A stretch of DNA of 38,678 bases, from positions 1 to 38,678 of the forward strand of contig QHCC01000184.1 of the NCBI GenBank assembly GCA_003243915.1, read 5' to 3'. Positions 16,353 to 24,657 of this stretch are shown here, piece after piece. A program made the translations under genes and the position numbers. Position 1 is the first letter of the stretch. Each line of letters opens with the position of its first letter. The stretch is from Pseudonocardiales bacterium (GTDB lineage Bacteria; Actinomycetota; Actinomycetes; Mycobacteriales; Jatrophihabitantaceae). The notes under the pieces are model-generated. The model searched no databases. It had not been told where the DNA came from and was given only the letters and a program-made list of their open reading frames with translations.

Positions 16353-17165
16353 TCACCCCTTCCCCCGCTTGCGCGCCCGCGCGCCGACTCGTCCGCCGGG
16401 GGTGACGTTCTCGTCGAGGAACTGTTCGTAGGTGATGGTGCCGACGGCGCGCTCGGGTGTCAGATGCCCGCCGCGTCGGTAGGCACGGGCGACCTTGCCT
16501 GCCAGCGGCAGCGGCATGAGTATCGGCCAGCGCCCGTTGGCGCGCAGGAAGGCGCGCGCCAGGTCGGTTAACGCGCGCACCTGCGGCCCCCCGATGTCTG
16601 GCACCCGGCCCGCAGCCGGTTCCCCGGCGAGCCCGGTCAGCCGATCGGCGACCTCCCGGACGTCGATCGGCTGGACGCTGATCCCGGCCGGGACGACAAC
16701 CAATGGGGTGAAGTGCTGAGCGGCGAACACCCGGGTGACGAGGTCGTGGAACTGGGTGGCGCGCAGGACGGTCCAGGGCAACCCGCTTCCCGCGACGAGC
16801 TCCTCGACCTCGAGTTTGGCTCGGTAGTAACGCAGTGGCACCTCGTCGACGCCCACGATGGAGATGTAGATCAGGTGTGGCTGACCGCCGCGCTGAGCAG
16901 CTGCGATCAGGTTCTGCGCTGCCTCGACGTCGCCTCGCCCGTTCGTGGTGGCGCAGTGGATGATCACGGTCACGCCGGCCACCGCATCACCGACGCCGGC
17001 TGCGGTGCTCAGGTCACCGGTCACCGACGCGTGCCGCCGGACCTCGTCGGCGCCGGGTGGACGACGGCTGAGCACGCGCACGTCGTGCCCGGCGTCGACC
17101 AGCCGCTCGACAACCGCGCGGCCGAGGGTGCCGGTGCCGCCGGTCACCAGGATCGTTTCGGTCAT
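16353..17165 (-). CDS. NAD(P)-binding atypical SDR / NmrA-like protein
   Basis: A 270-aa Rossmann-fold protein with the dinucleotide-binding motif GGTGTLG at residues 9-15 and a following acidic/basic turn VLSRRP that suggests NADP(H) preference. The YYRAKLEVEELV segment corresponds to the Tyr-Lys region of extended SDRs, and PWTVLRATQFHD follows as in NmrA-like and nucleoside-diphosphate-sugar epimerase-like proteins. The C-terminus is very basic. AAGGA lies 6 nt before the ATG. The reaction is not predicted; many such proteins are redox sensors or reductases. Confidence 0.85.
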   Translation of the reverse strand: MTETILVTGGTGTLGRAVVERLVDAGHDVRVLSRRPPGADEVRRHASVTGDLSTAAGVGDAVAGVTVIIHCATTNGRGDVEAAQNLIAAAQRGGQPHLIYISIVGVDEVPLRYYRAKLEVEELVAGSGLPWTVLRATQFHDLVTRVFAAQHFTPLVVVPAGISVQPIDVREVADRLTGLAGEPAAGRVPDIGGPQVRALTDLARAFLRANGRWPILMPLPLAGKVARAYRRGGHLTPERAVGTITYEQFLDENVTPGGRVGARARKRGKG

Positions 17166-17391
17166 GATCGTTCCTTCAGGTCAGGCGCCGCTATGGATTC
17201 GGCGGCGTGCGCGTCAGCCATTGAGAACCGGCCGGCCGCGCGAATGTGACAGTGCGGTGGGGTGGTCGCTGGGCGAAACGTAGCTTGTCGGGGCCGATGA
17301 GGATGCCTACGCCGGTTCGGCCGTCAGCTATCCCGGGCACCAGCACAGCGACCAGTGTCGTCCCTGATCAGCCGAGCCGGCGCCGATGACA

Positions 17392-18591
17392 TCACAGCAC
17401 GCGCTTTGCCGGGCGCATCAGCTGAGGGTCGTCCGGGCGGGATTCGGCGGGGACGCGATTGCCTGGCCGATGGGGCGGTAGTGGCTCTGCCGCCCAATGT
17501 CGCGGGCCGCTCCAGAGGGCCGGCGGTGCATCGATCATGCGGGCCAGCGCATACAGGACCGGCTCGTAGTTGACGCGCCAGCCGCGAAAATGCGGCCAGG
17601 CCTGCTCGGCACTGACCTCGACCGGGTACCCGACCGATCGCAGCATGGTGACCGCCCCGGCGAAGTCGTCGAAGCTCAGCTCGATCTCCGTGTCGGGGTC
17701 GGCGTCCTCGATGACGGGCATCCCGGTCGCCTGCGCGATCTGGTTCAGGCAGGAGAACCCCATCCGGATCACCAGGCGGGCCCGCAGCGCGGGCACGATG
17801 GACGGGCTCAGCGCCAGCTGCAGGGCGGCGGCGTCCATCACGCTCAGCAGCGAGATGAGCCAATTGGCCTCCGGTCGCGGGGAGCGCAGCCAGCACAGTG
17901 TCAGGTAGGTGCTGTGTGATTCGGCTACCTCGGCCGACCACCGCTCCCAGGTCCGGTAGAGCTCGGCCAGCTCGGCGGTGCCGTCGAGTGTGCTGAGGCC
18001 GAATCGCGTGCGGGCCAGTAGTTCGGGCCCCCAGGCCGGTGCCCCGGCCCGCGATACGAGCAGGGTCACCTCTGCCTCGCGTCGGTTGAACGCGGAGTAC
18101 AGCGTCGGCAGGTACCCGATCTGCAGCGCGACGACGACCAGGCCGGAGAACGCTGCGACGTACACGATCGCCGTGCTCGACGTGTGGGTGGGGGCGGAAT
18201 AGCCCAGCGTGAACAGGGCCGATCCGGCCTCGGTGAACGCCGGTCCGACATGCCCGTGCTCGAAGGGCAGCAGCATCAGTGCGTAGGAGACGTCGAACAG
18301 CGCGACCCAGCTCACCAGCCGGAGGAACAGCGACATCGGGGCCTGCCAGGCCAGCACCCGGTCGCGCGCGCGGTAGCCACGCAGCGGGCGGCAGATGAGC
18401 GCGAAGATCCGGAACGTCCCGAGGCCGGAGTACTTCGAGATCCGGCTGCTGATCGGACGGGGCACGATCAGCGTCCCGATCACACTCATCCACGTCGCCA
18501 GAACCAGGACGAGACCGAGGACGAAGGCGAGCCCCTGCACGGCCGCAGGAACTGCGGCGCCGGCAGACGCGGCGGGCGGTGGGTTGGTCAC
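17392..18591 (-). CDS. Membrane protein with potassium-channel-like pore loop
   Basis: A 399-aa protein from GTG 18591. The frame continues upstream to 19038 but that part is compositionally non-coding, and GGAG lies 6 nt before this GTG. Hydrophobic segments are at about residues 15-41, 88-110 and 140-165. Between the last two lies AFTEAGSALFTLGYSAP; T128-L129-G130-Y131-S132 resembles the TVGYG selectivity filter, preceded by a short pore helix. The remaining 230 residues are soluble and presumably cytoplasmic, with no recognised RCK or cyclic-nucleotide domain. It is likely a two-pore-helix-type ion channel family member; ion selectivity is uncertain because the last filter Gly is Ser. Confidence 0.68.
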   Translation of the reverse strand: MTNPPPAASAGAAVPAAVQGLAFVLGLVLVLATWMSVIGTLIVPRPISSRISKYSGLGTFRIFALICRPLRGYRARDRVLAWQAPMSLFLRLVSWVALFDVSYALMLLPFEHGHVGPAFTEAGSALFTLGYSAPTHTSSTAIVYVAAFSGLVVVALQIGYLPTLYSAFNRREAEVTLLVSRAGAPAWGPELLARTRFGLSTLDGTAELAELYRTWERWSAEVAESHSTYLTLCWLRSPRPEANWLISLLSVMDAAALQLALSPSIVPALRARLVIRMGFSCLNQIAQATGMPVIEDADPDTEIELSFDDFAGAVTMLRSVGYPVEVSAEQAWPHFRGWRVNYEPVLYALARMIDAPPALWSGPRHWAAEPLPPHRPGNRVPAESRPDDPQLMRPAKRVL

Positions 18592-18905
18592 TCGATACTC
18601 CACAACTGAATCACGCGTGCGTTGCAGCGCAGCACGCCCTCGTGCAGCGATGGCCGCTGGTCCGCACAGAGTGTGACACCTTCGCCACCGACGTCCGGCC
18701 CGCGCAGGCGGCAACGCAATCGGCCATGACCGAGCCAAGCGCACGTCACCGACGAGATGATCTTCATCTACGATCGTCCGCGGCGCACCTGGACCGCGAC
18801 TCGCTGGGCCCGCCGCCGCCGGGGCCGGCCCGGTGACTCCCCGCGTCTGAAAGCCCACCTGAGCTCCTGCAGCGATGCACGGACATCGGAAAGAAGGATC
18901 TCGCC
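18592..18905. other. Divergent intergenic region
   Basis: About 310 bp between the leftward channel-like gene and the rightward beta-helix gene, expected to hold both promoters. No gene or clear promoter pair was recognised. Confidence 0.5.
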
Positions 18906-20444
18906 ATGCGACGCAGCCGTGTTGCCGCATTCGGACTTGCCGCGACCCTCGCCCTGTCGGCGGCGGCATGCGGTCACGCTGCGAAACACCATCAGGGGGC
19001 CCAAGCCCTGCTCGTCTGCAATGCCAGCACCAGCCCATGCCCGAAGGAGACGAAGTTCGCCACCATCCAGTCCGCGGTGAACGCTGCGCACCCCGGTGAC
19101 TGGGTGCTCGTCTGGCCCGGGATCTACCACGAGAAGGCCGACGGCAGCGCCGGGGTTCGCATCAGCACCCCGAACATTCATCTGCGCGGCCTTGACCGCA
19201 ACCTCGTCGTCGTCGACGGCAGCAAGGGGGGCACTGCCACGCCGTGCCCCGCGGCGGCCGGCGCTCAGGACACCACACCGCGCGACGGGATCCTGGTGGC
19301 CAATGCCGGCGGGGTCTCCATCGACAACCTGACCGTGTGCAACTACCTCTCGGACGCGCACCTCAAGCACGGCAACGAGGTCTGGTGGAACGGCGGCGAC
19401 GGCACCGGGCACATCGGGATGACCGGCTACGCGGGCTCCTACCTCAGCACCACGAGCACCTACGTCGGCACGCCGGGTGTCACCGGCGCCGGGCAGTACG
19501 GCGTGTTCGTGTCCAACGCGGTCGGACCGGGACGCATCAGCTACTCCTACGCGGCGAACATGGCCGACTCAGGGTTCTATCTGGGGGCCTGCCGCAACGT
19601 GTGCGGCGCGGTGCTCGACCACGTCCACGGCACCAACAGCGCGCTGGGTTTCTCCGGCACGAACGCCGGCGGTTACGCGATCCGCAACTCCGAGTTCGAC
19701 CGCAACCGCGCGGGCGTGGTCCCCAACTCGTTGAACAACGACGACGCACCGCCCCCTCAGAACGGCAGCTGCCCGAACGACCCGGCGAAGTCATGCACGT
19801 TCATCGAGGACAACTTCGTGCACGACAACAACAACCCGAACGCGCCGGCCTCGGACCTGGCCGCCGCGATCGGCGCCGGGATCGAGTTGTCCGGCGGGCA
19901 GTTCGACACCGTACGCAACAACCACATCAGCAACCAGGGCAGCTGGGGCGTCGTCATCCACGACTACCCGGACGACTCCAAACCCCCCGCGGTCGCCCAC
20001 TGCGAAGGCGGCATCAAGGTTCCAGGGCTGTGCCTGTTCGCCGCCAAGGGCAACCTGGTCACGGGCAACACCTTCACCGCCACCGGGTTCTTCGGCAACC
20101 CGACCAACGGCGACCTGGCCAGCCAGGCGGGTGCGACGCCGCACAACTGCTTCAGCGCCAACCACGACACCGGCGCAAAGCTGACCTCCGACCCGGCCAC
20201 GATCGCGCTGATGAACGCCACGCCGTGCGCCGGGGACGGGATCGGCGATTCGCGGGCACTCGTCGGGCAGCTCGAGTGCGCCGCCGATCCGGCCAGCTGC
20301 GCGGTCGCCGGGTCGCACTACCCGAAGCACACCCGGACGGTCGCGGTGCCGCTGACGCATCAGCAGACGATGCCCGAGCCGTGCCAGGGCACGCCGGCCA
20401 GCGCGTTCTGTGGCAGCCAGCGCTACAGCGGCCCGCACAGTTAG
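18906..20444 (+). CDS. Exported right-handed beta-helix protein, probable lipoprotein
   Basis: A 512-aa protein with an export signal ending SAAAC at residues 18-22; Cys22 could be lipidated, although the residue at -3 is Ala rather than Leu. After this, ATIQSAVNAAHPGDWVLVWP is the classic start of a parallel beta-helix (pectate lyase/NosD-like) domain, followed by repeated rungs such as IDNLTV, IRNSEFDRN and VRNNHISNQ. Many Asn residues line up as in an asparagine ladder. Ten or more Cys residues suggest disulfides. It probably binds or cleaves a polysaccharide outside the cell, but no catalytic motif can be assigned. AAGGA lies before the ATG. Confidence 0.82.
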   Translation: MRRSRVAAFGLAATLALSAAACGHAAKHHQGAQALLVCNASTSPCPKETKFATIQSAVNAAHPGDWVLVWPGIYHEKADGSAGVRISTPNIHLRGLDRNLVVVDGSKGGTATPCPAAAGAQDTTPRDGILVANAGGVSIDNLTVCNYLSDAHLKHGNEVWWNGGDGTGHIGMTGYAGSYLSTTSTYVGTPGVTGAGQYGVFVSNAVGPGRISYSYAANMADSGFYLGACRNVCGAVLDHVHGTNSALGFSGTNAGGYAIRNSEFDRNRAGVVPNSLNNDDAPPPQNGSCPNDPAKSCTFIEDNFVHDNNNPNAPASDLAAAIGAGIELSGGQFDTVRNNHISNQGSWGVVIHDYPDDSKPPAVAHCEGGIKVPGLCLFAAKGNLVTGNTFTATGFFGNPTNGDLASQAGATPHNCFSANHDTGAKLTSDPATIALMNATPCAGDGIGDSRALVGQLECAADPASCAVAGSHYPKHTRTVAVPLTHQQTMPEPCQGTPASAFCGSQRYSGPHS

Positions 20445-20519
20445 ACCGGCTGCTAGACCGGCCGCGACCCCCGGTACCGCGTGCCGCAAGCACCTTCGAA
20501 CGACGCGCGACAGACCGAC

Positions 20520-20537
20520 CTAGTGCCGCGACACTAG
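20520..20537. terminator. Weak hairpin at convergent gene ends
   Basis: CTAGTG and CACTAG form a 6-bp stem with a 6-nt loop. The stem includes the stop codon (20534-20536) of the leftward SGNH hydrolase gene. No T-tract follows, so terminator activity is uncertain. Confidence 0.3.
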
Positions 20538-22225
20538 TTCGCCCCGAAGCGGTCGATGCCGAGTTCGGACAGTTTCCACAGCTGGGCGGCGCTGTGGGTG
20601 TCGGGCTCGAGCACGACCGCGGTGTGGTCGGTGACCGAGCCGCCGGCCCGGGTGAGGACCATGCTCGACTTCACGGCGGTGTAGATCTCGTAGTAGCCGT
20701 TGCCCGCCGGCCGGACGTTCCAGCGCTGCCAGGCCTTGCCGTTGCAGCCCCATTGATGGCTCTGCACACCGGCCTTGGCGGTGGACGTCGTGGCGTCCAG
20801 GCACATTGCGTGGTTGCCGCCGATGTTGAGGGTGTAGTTGCCGTCCGAGCGCAGGTTGGCGACGAACTCCTGGTTGACCACGCCCGCGACGTGCGACATC
20901 TGCAACAGCCGGCCGTCCTGGTCGTCGCCGGAGTGGGTGGCACCGGCGATGTCGAGGGCCTGGGTGGTGCCGGGGGCGGTGATGCGCAGCCAGCGGCCGT
21001 CACGCAACCGGTCGGTCCAGTCCGCGCCCGGTGTGAGCGGGTCGAGTTCGGCCGCTCCTGTTCGGTCGGCGGTGCAGTAGCCCTCGGTCATGGCGGGCTG
21101 CTGGAAGAAGCCGGCCAGGCAGGCCCCTTCTGCGGTGTAACCGGCCACCCGCGGGTGGTAGGTCTGGCGGACCATGTTCTCGCACAGCGTCCCGGTTACG
21201 ACGGTGACGTACCACGGCAGGGTGATCTCCTGGTCGCAGCCGTTGCGGGCCTGCTCGGAGTAGTCGATGACGTCACCGTTGGCGTACTCGTTGCTCGAGT
21301 TGGCCGAGCGAGCGCAGACCTCCTTGCCGTAGGTGACGCGCCGCTGGTCCAGGAACCGCACGCCGGGGACCGACTCGGCGACCTGGCGCATGCCGTCGTC
21401 GAGGGCGGGCACGACCAGGTCGTGTGCCCAGGCGAGGTCTTCCACGGTGATGGGGCAGCCGTCGTTGACCTGCGAGAAGACGTCGTCGTTGCGGACGTCT
21501 GGAGTGACCGGCGTGAAGTAGGACTGCAGCACCAGCTGGTAGTCGCCGTCGGCGTAGCCGTCCGCGCGCATGGTGTTGCGCAGGTCGCTCAGCACGTTGG
21601 TGATCTTGGGCTTGACGACGGCCACTCGCCGCTGGATCTCCGGAGTGCCGATGTCGTTGCGGCAACCCGGGCCGCTCAGGAAGTTGTTGATGCAGTCGAA
21701 CACGAGCGGTTCGAAGTTGAAGTCGTCGTTCGCCCCGATCTGGACGACGACCATCTTGATGTCGTACTGGGTGGCCAGGACCTTGAGCTGAGCGTCCTGC
21801 TTGGGCTCGCCGAAGTCGCCGCTGCCCGGTCCGTTGACCGCCAGGAACGCGGGGTCCGAGACCAGGTCACCGGTGTCGGCGCCCGAGCACGCGACGTTCA
21901 GCGCGGTCAGGCCGAGCCCGGTGTCGTAGATCTCGGTGCGGTGGCTGCGGTGGCAATAGTTGACGGGGACGGTGGGGTGCTTGTCGCCGCCCTGGTCGGT
22001 GCCGGGGTCGTAGGCGTCGTGGGTGTCGGTGCCGGCGCCTTCCCCGGAGATCGCGCTGTCGCCGAGCGTGATCATGGCCGCCGGCAATCCGGCGTGGGCG
22101 CTGGCGGGCTGCGCGTGCGGTGTGGCAGCGTTCGCGGGCGCGGCAATGAGGCCCCCGCCGAGCACGGCGACGAAGGCCGCCGCGACGGCGACGGTCCCAG
22201 ATCTACGGCGGCTGATGCGGATCAT
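20534..22225 (-). CDS. Secreted SGNH/GDSL hydrolase with ricin-B-type lectin domain
   Basis: A 563-aa protein. ATG 22225 is chosen over an upstream in-frame start because a standard signal peptide begins there (basic n-region, hydrophobic core, cleavage after ANA at 31-33) and GGGAGGG precedes it. Block I is LGDS with catalytic S57, block III is GAND with N166, and the catalytic His is H357 in TYHPRV. The Asp usually three residues before that His is Gln here, so the enzyme may use a Ser-His pair or an Asp from elsewhere. Residues from about 400 to the end form a beta-trefoil lectin with QRW and QLW motifs. It is probably a secreted esterase or lipase that binds carbohydrate, and it converges with the beta-helix gene. 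Confidence 0.9.
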   Translation of the reverse strand: MIRISRRRSGTVAVAAAFVAVLGGGLIAAPANAATPHAQPASAHAGLPAAMITLGDSAISGEGAGTDTHDAYDPGTDQGGDKHPTVPVNYCHRSHRTEIYDTGLGLTALNVACSGADTGDLVSDPAFLAVNGPGSGDFGEPKQDAQLKVLATQYDIKMVVVQIGANDDFNFEPLVFDCINNFLSGPGCRNDIGTPEIQRRVAVVKPKITNVLSDLRNTMRADGYADGDYQLVLQSYFTPVTPDVRNDDVFSQVNDGCPITVEDLAWAHDLVVPALDDGMRQVAESVPGVRFLDQRRVTYGKEVCARSANSSNEYANGDVIDYSEQARNGCDQEITLPWYVTVVTGTLCENMVRQTYHPRVAGYTAEGACLAGFFQQPAMTEGYCTADRTGAAELDPLTPGADWTDRLRDGRWLRITAPGTTQALDIAGATHSGDDQDGRLLQMSHVAGVVNQEFVANLRSDGNYTLNIGGNHAMCLDATTSTAKAGVQSHQWGCNGKAWQRWNVRPAGNGYYEIYTAVKSSMVLTRAGGSVTDHTAVVLEPDTHSAAQLWKLSELGIDRFGAN

Positions 22226-22378
22226 CCTGCGTCCCTCCCGGGAATCGACGCGCGTAACCGGCGGCGCGGTGCTGAAAACGTAGAGCACGATTGTCGGCTT
22301 TGTCCATGAAGTGACTAGCTAACGGAGTTCACCTCGCGGAACCGGCCCAACATGGTGGTCACACAGCGTCTAGGCCCG

Positions 22379-22406
22379 TATTACGATCTGTCGTATCATC
22401 GTCATA
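22379..22406 (+). promoter_or_regulatory. Palindromic operator and promoter of the mazEF-like pair
   Basis: TATTACGAT (22379-22387) and ATCGTCATA (22398-22406) are inverted repeats matching at 8 of 9 positions with a 10-bp spacer. Nested inside is TACGA-TCTG-TCGTA (22382-22395). TATCAT at 22394-22399 is a -10 box 6 nt before the antitoxin ATG. Binding of the antitoxin here would block the promoter, as in other type II systems. Confidence 0.65.
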
Positions 22407-22636
22407 TGGCCGTGGTAAATTTCAGGACCGATGAGCGGGCTGAGCGCGCACTTGCGGAGTTGACCGCAGACGGGTCCACCGTGTCCGATGCGATTCGGCA
22501 GGCGCTGGTCGACGCAGTTCGGCTGCGCAGGCGGGAACAGATGCGCCGAGAGTCTCTGGAGGCCGGCGCCGATCCGGCTGATCTCGGGGAGAGTCGGCAG
22601 GTACTCGCGGAAATGGGCGAGCTGCGTGCGTGGTGA
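22406..22636 (+). CDS. Ribbon-helix-helix antitoxin, MazE/VapB-like
   Basis: A 76-aa protein with a beta strand AVVNFRTDE followed by two helices (ERALAELTADGSTVSDAIRQ and onwards), the layout of a ribbon-helix-helix DNA-binding antitoxin. The C-terminal half is charged and helical, as expected for the toxin-binding tail, and ends GELRAW. ATG 22406 is preferred over an upstream in-frame start because the fold begins there and the promoter palindrome lies immediately upstream. It overlaps the toxin gene by 11 bp, and it should neutralise the toxin and repress the pair. Confidence 0.85.
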   Translation: MAVVNFRTDERAERALAELTADGSTVSDAIRQALVDAVRLRRREQMRRESLEAGADPADLGESRQVLAEMGELRAW

Positions 22637-22940
22637 TGTCTATCGTCTGCAGGCACCCCGTGGCGCTCGTGGTAGCGAGCAGCGCGGGTCGAGGTACGCG
22701 GTTGTCGTGCAATCCGACGACCTACTGCTGTCCACCATCCTGGTAGCGCCCACGTCACGGTCAGCGCCGCCGCGCGTCTTTCGCCCGACGATCACCATCG
22801 GACCTGAGCAGACGCAGGTGCTCATCGAGCAGACCGCCGCGGTAGCGCCGCAGCGCCTCGGTAACCTCGTCGGGCACGTCAGCCGCACCGAACTGGAAGA
22901 GATCAACAAATCGCTGCGCCTGGCGTTGGAACTCGACTGA
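22626..22940 (+). CDS. MazF/PemK-type endoribonuclease toxin
   Basis: A 104-aa protein starting at GTG inside the antitoxin's last codons. The family pattern is clear: RGDVYRL at the N-terminus, GSEQRGSRYAVVVQSD next, then STILVAPTSRSA, LIEQTAAVAP, RLGNLVGHVS and a terminal LRLALELD. MazF toxins cut mRNA, tRNA or rRNA at short sequence motifs and arrest growth; recognition specificity cannot be read from sequence. The usual SH3-like fold elements are all present, so the toxin looks intact. Confidence 0.92.
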   Translation: MRGDVYRLQAPRGARGSEQRGSRYAVVVQSDDLLLSTILVAPTSRSAPPRVFRPTITIGPEQTQVLIEQTAAVAPQRLGNLVGHVSRTELEEINKSLRLALELD

Positions 22941-23289
22941 ACGAACATCATCTTGATTCGGCGAAGGCACCGACAACTGGAGGACGCCGCCTCGTCTGCA
23001 CATTGCTGATGACGATGCCGACCTCAATGCGGTCGCAGATCCGGATGGCCCGCACCACGTCGTCCGAAGGCGAGCGCCAGGCCACGCCAGAGCCTGTTCA
23101 ATCGCCCCCTCATCGGTACGAGCGTGCGCACTGTCGCCGGCATCAGCTTGCCTTGGCAACTCCGCGTTCAAACGCCCGCTCGCCGGATGCGGACTGCGCG
23201 ATCTTGAGGTGCGACGGCGGCCCGCGACGTGCCATGATCCTGCGCAGTCGCCGCAAGGTGTTGGCCATCGATCTCGAGGAGAGGTCTCC
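22941..23289. other. Intergenic region with a doubtful 45-codon frame
   Basis: About 350 bp between the toxin and the DUF805 gene. On the minus strand a GTG-initiated frame at 23085-22948 would encode 45 residues (containing DDVVRAIRICDRIEVGIVIS), which looks protein-like but has no ribosome-binding site and no recognised family. It may be a gene remnant. The right end holds the promoter and ribosome-binding site of the DUF805 gene. Confidence 0.3.
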
Positions 23290-23688
23290 GTGAATTTCGG
23301 TCAGGCAGTACAGAGCGTCCTCAGTCAGTATGTAGGTTTCTCCGGCCGCGCACGCCGCTCGGAATACTGGTGGTTCTTCCTCTTCAACATGATCATCGCG
23401 ATCGCCGTGTCGATCGTCGACGCAGCGATCGGTTCGATGATCCTCGGCATTGTGGTCACCTTGGTCCTGCTGCTTCCCGGCATTGCGGTGACCCTCAGAC
23501 GGTTGCACGACACGGGCCGTACCGGGTGGTGGATCTTTATTGCGGCTGTCCCGATCATTGGAGCGGTCGTTTTGATCGTCTTCGCGTGCCAGGACAGTCA
23601 GCCGGGTGACAACCAATACGGTCCTTCACCCAAGTACGGGTCTTCGGCCTACGGCGGCGCCGCTCCGCAGCGGAACGGCGGCGTCTGA
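23290..23688 (+). CDS. DUF805 family membrane protein
   Basis: A 132-aa protein starting at GTG 23290 with GAGGAGAGG just upstream; the frame is open further upstream but the family begins at this residue (NFGQAVQSVLSQY). DUF805 features visible are FSGRARRSEYWWFFLF, a second helix after SIVDAAIGSMI, LVLLLPGIAVTLRRLHDTG, and GWWIFIAAVPIIGAVVLI. Four membrane segments are predicted, with a Gly/Tyr/Ser-rich cytoplasmic tail. Family members (such as E. coli YhaH) have no established function. Confidence 0.9.
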   Translation: MNFGQAVQSVLSQYVGFSGRARRSEYWWFFLFNMIIAIAVSIVDAAIGSMILGIVVTLVLLLPGIAVTLRRLHDTGRTGWWIFIAAVPIIGAVVLIVFACQDSQPGDNQYGPSPKYGSSAYGGAAPQRNGGV

Positions 23689-23767
23689 CTCCATCGCCGG
23701 GCATGGCTTCCGAGGAGGGCCTGGGCTGCCCTCGATCCATCCTGCCTCGAACCAAACCGCCTATCCG

Positions 23768-24445
23768 CTACCGCGCACGATCGGCAAGCGGGGCCGTTAC
23801 TCGAATCGACTTCTCTGCCTTGCGGATCTGTCGGGCTGCGGTCTGCCCCAGCGGTTCGCCGTGGTGACGAGCTTCAACGTCTCGGAGGTACGGCAGGGCG
23901 TCGCTGGATCCAATGTTCGCCCGTAGGGCGCCCATCGCGTGCAACGCGACGTCTTCGTCGGTGAGCAGCGCGATGAGCACCGATTTCACGTCGGGCGATC
24001 GTTTGAACCGGGCGAGCGAGAAGACCACCATCTGCCGAGCCCGTCCATAGCCGGGATCTCTGACGATCTGCAGCAGCAGCGGAAGTTCTTGGATGCGGGC
24101 AGCACTGGACATCGAGTCGCCCAGGCCCCAACTGGTGGCGTCATCCACTGTCGCCAGTCGAACGAAAGCCGCGTGCAGTTGCTCGAAGGCCGCGGGGCGC
24201 GCCCACGGACGACGCAAGTGACCGGCCACCGCATTGATGAGCTTGCGGTCAGTCAGCGTCGGGAGCAACTCGATGAGTACCGGCATCGCGGCGCGCTCGT
24301 CCAGGTCCGATGGGCGAAAGAACTCGACGTTGCTGACGAAGCGACCTAAGTCAGCCGCCCCGGGGACTCCACGAGCCGTCAGTGTGGCGCGCGTCGTCTC
24401 CCACTCGTCCACGCGCTCGATTCTGGCACTCTTGCCACCGCTCAC
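23768..24445 (-). CDS. HEAT-like repeat protein
   Basis: A 225-aa protein from GTG 24445. It has repeated antiparallel helix pairs of about 30-40 residues, with successive segments such as AMPVLIELLPTL, ELPLLLQIVRD, VVFSLARFKRS, VLIALLTDEDVA and DALPYLRDVEAR typical of HEAT repeats. Such proteins are protein-binding scaffolds; no catalytic residues are seen. The frame is open upstream to 24754, but that part overlaps another likely gene and looks non-coding. The start is uncertain as no good ribosome-binding site is present; a palindrome lies 11 bp upstream. Confidence 0.65.
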   Translation of the reverse strand: MSGGKSARIERVDEWETTRATLTARGVPGAADLGRFVSNVEFFRPSDLDERAAMPVLIELLPTLTDRKLINAVAGHLRRPWARPAAFEQLHAAFVRLATVDDATSWGLGDSMSSAARIQELPLLLQIVRDPGYGRARQMVVFSLARFKRSPDVKSVLIALLTDEDVALHAMGALRANIGSSDALPYLRDVEARHHGEPLGQTAARQIRKAEKSIRVTAPLADRAR

Positions 24446-24456
24446 GACAGAGAAGA

Positions 24457-24499
24457 GACGTGCTGCACGTCGCTGCAGGACGTGGGACGTGGGACGTCC
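24457..24499. promoter_or_regulatory. Palindrome and 7-bp direct repeats upstream of the HEAT-like gene
   Basis: GACGTGC-T-GCACGTC (24457-24471) is a perfect palindrome with a one-base centre. It is followed by three tandem 7-bp units GGACGTG, GGACGTG, GGACGTC (24478-24498). All share an ACGT core. The array ends 11 bp before the proposed GTG start, in the right place for an operator. Confidence 0.5.
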
Positions 24500-24657
24500 G
24501 ACTGATGCGCTGCGGGCCTGGTGTCGCAGGTCGAGCACCTGGACAGCGCCCATGAGCGTGATCTTCGATCGGGACGCGGCGACCTGGATCGCACCCCGCA
24601 AGATGACTCTGGTCAAACTGTCAGACTGCGCGCTACTCGCGCCAGATGCGGATGAGT

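Noticed and set aside
17324-18493. 389-codon minus-strand frame
   Set aside because: Out-of-frame shadow of the channel-like gene, Arg/Pro-rich.
18592-19038. N-terminal extension of the channel-like protein
   Set aside because: Cys/Arg/Pro-rich, extends antisense into the beta-helix gene, and a better GTG start with GGAG exists at 18591.
19244-22309. A 1,021-codon open frame on the plus strand
   Set aside because: It overlaps the end of the beta-helix gene and is antisense to the whole SGNH hydrolase gene, both with clear motifs and signal peptides. Its product is Arg/Val/Gly-rich with no motif; such long shadow frames are common in high-GC DNA.
22761-23171. 136-codon minus-strand frame antisense to the toxin
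   Set aside because: Half of it is antisense to a clear MazF gene and no family features are visible.
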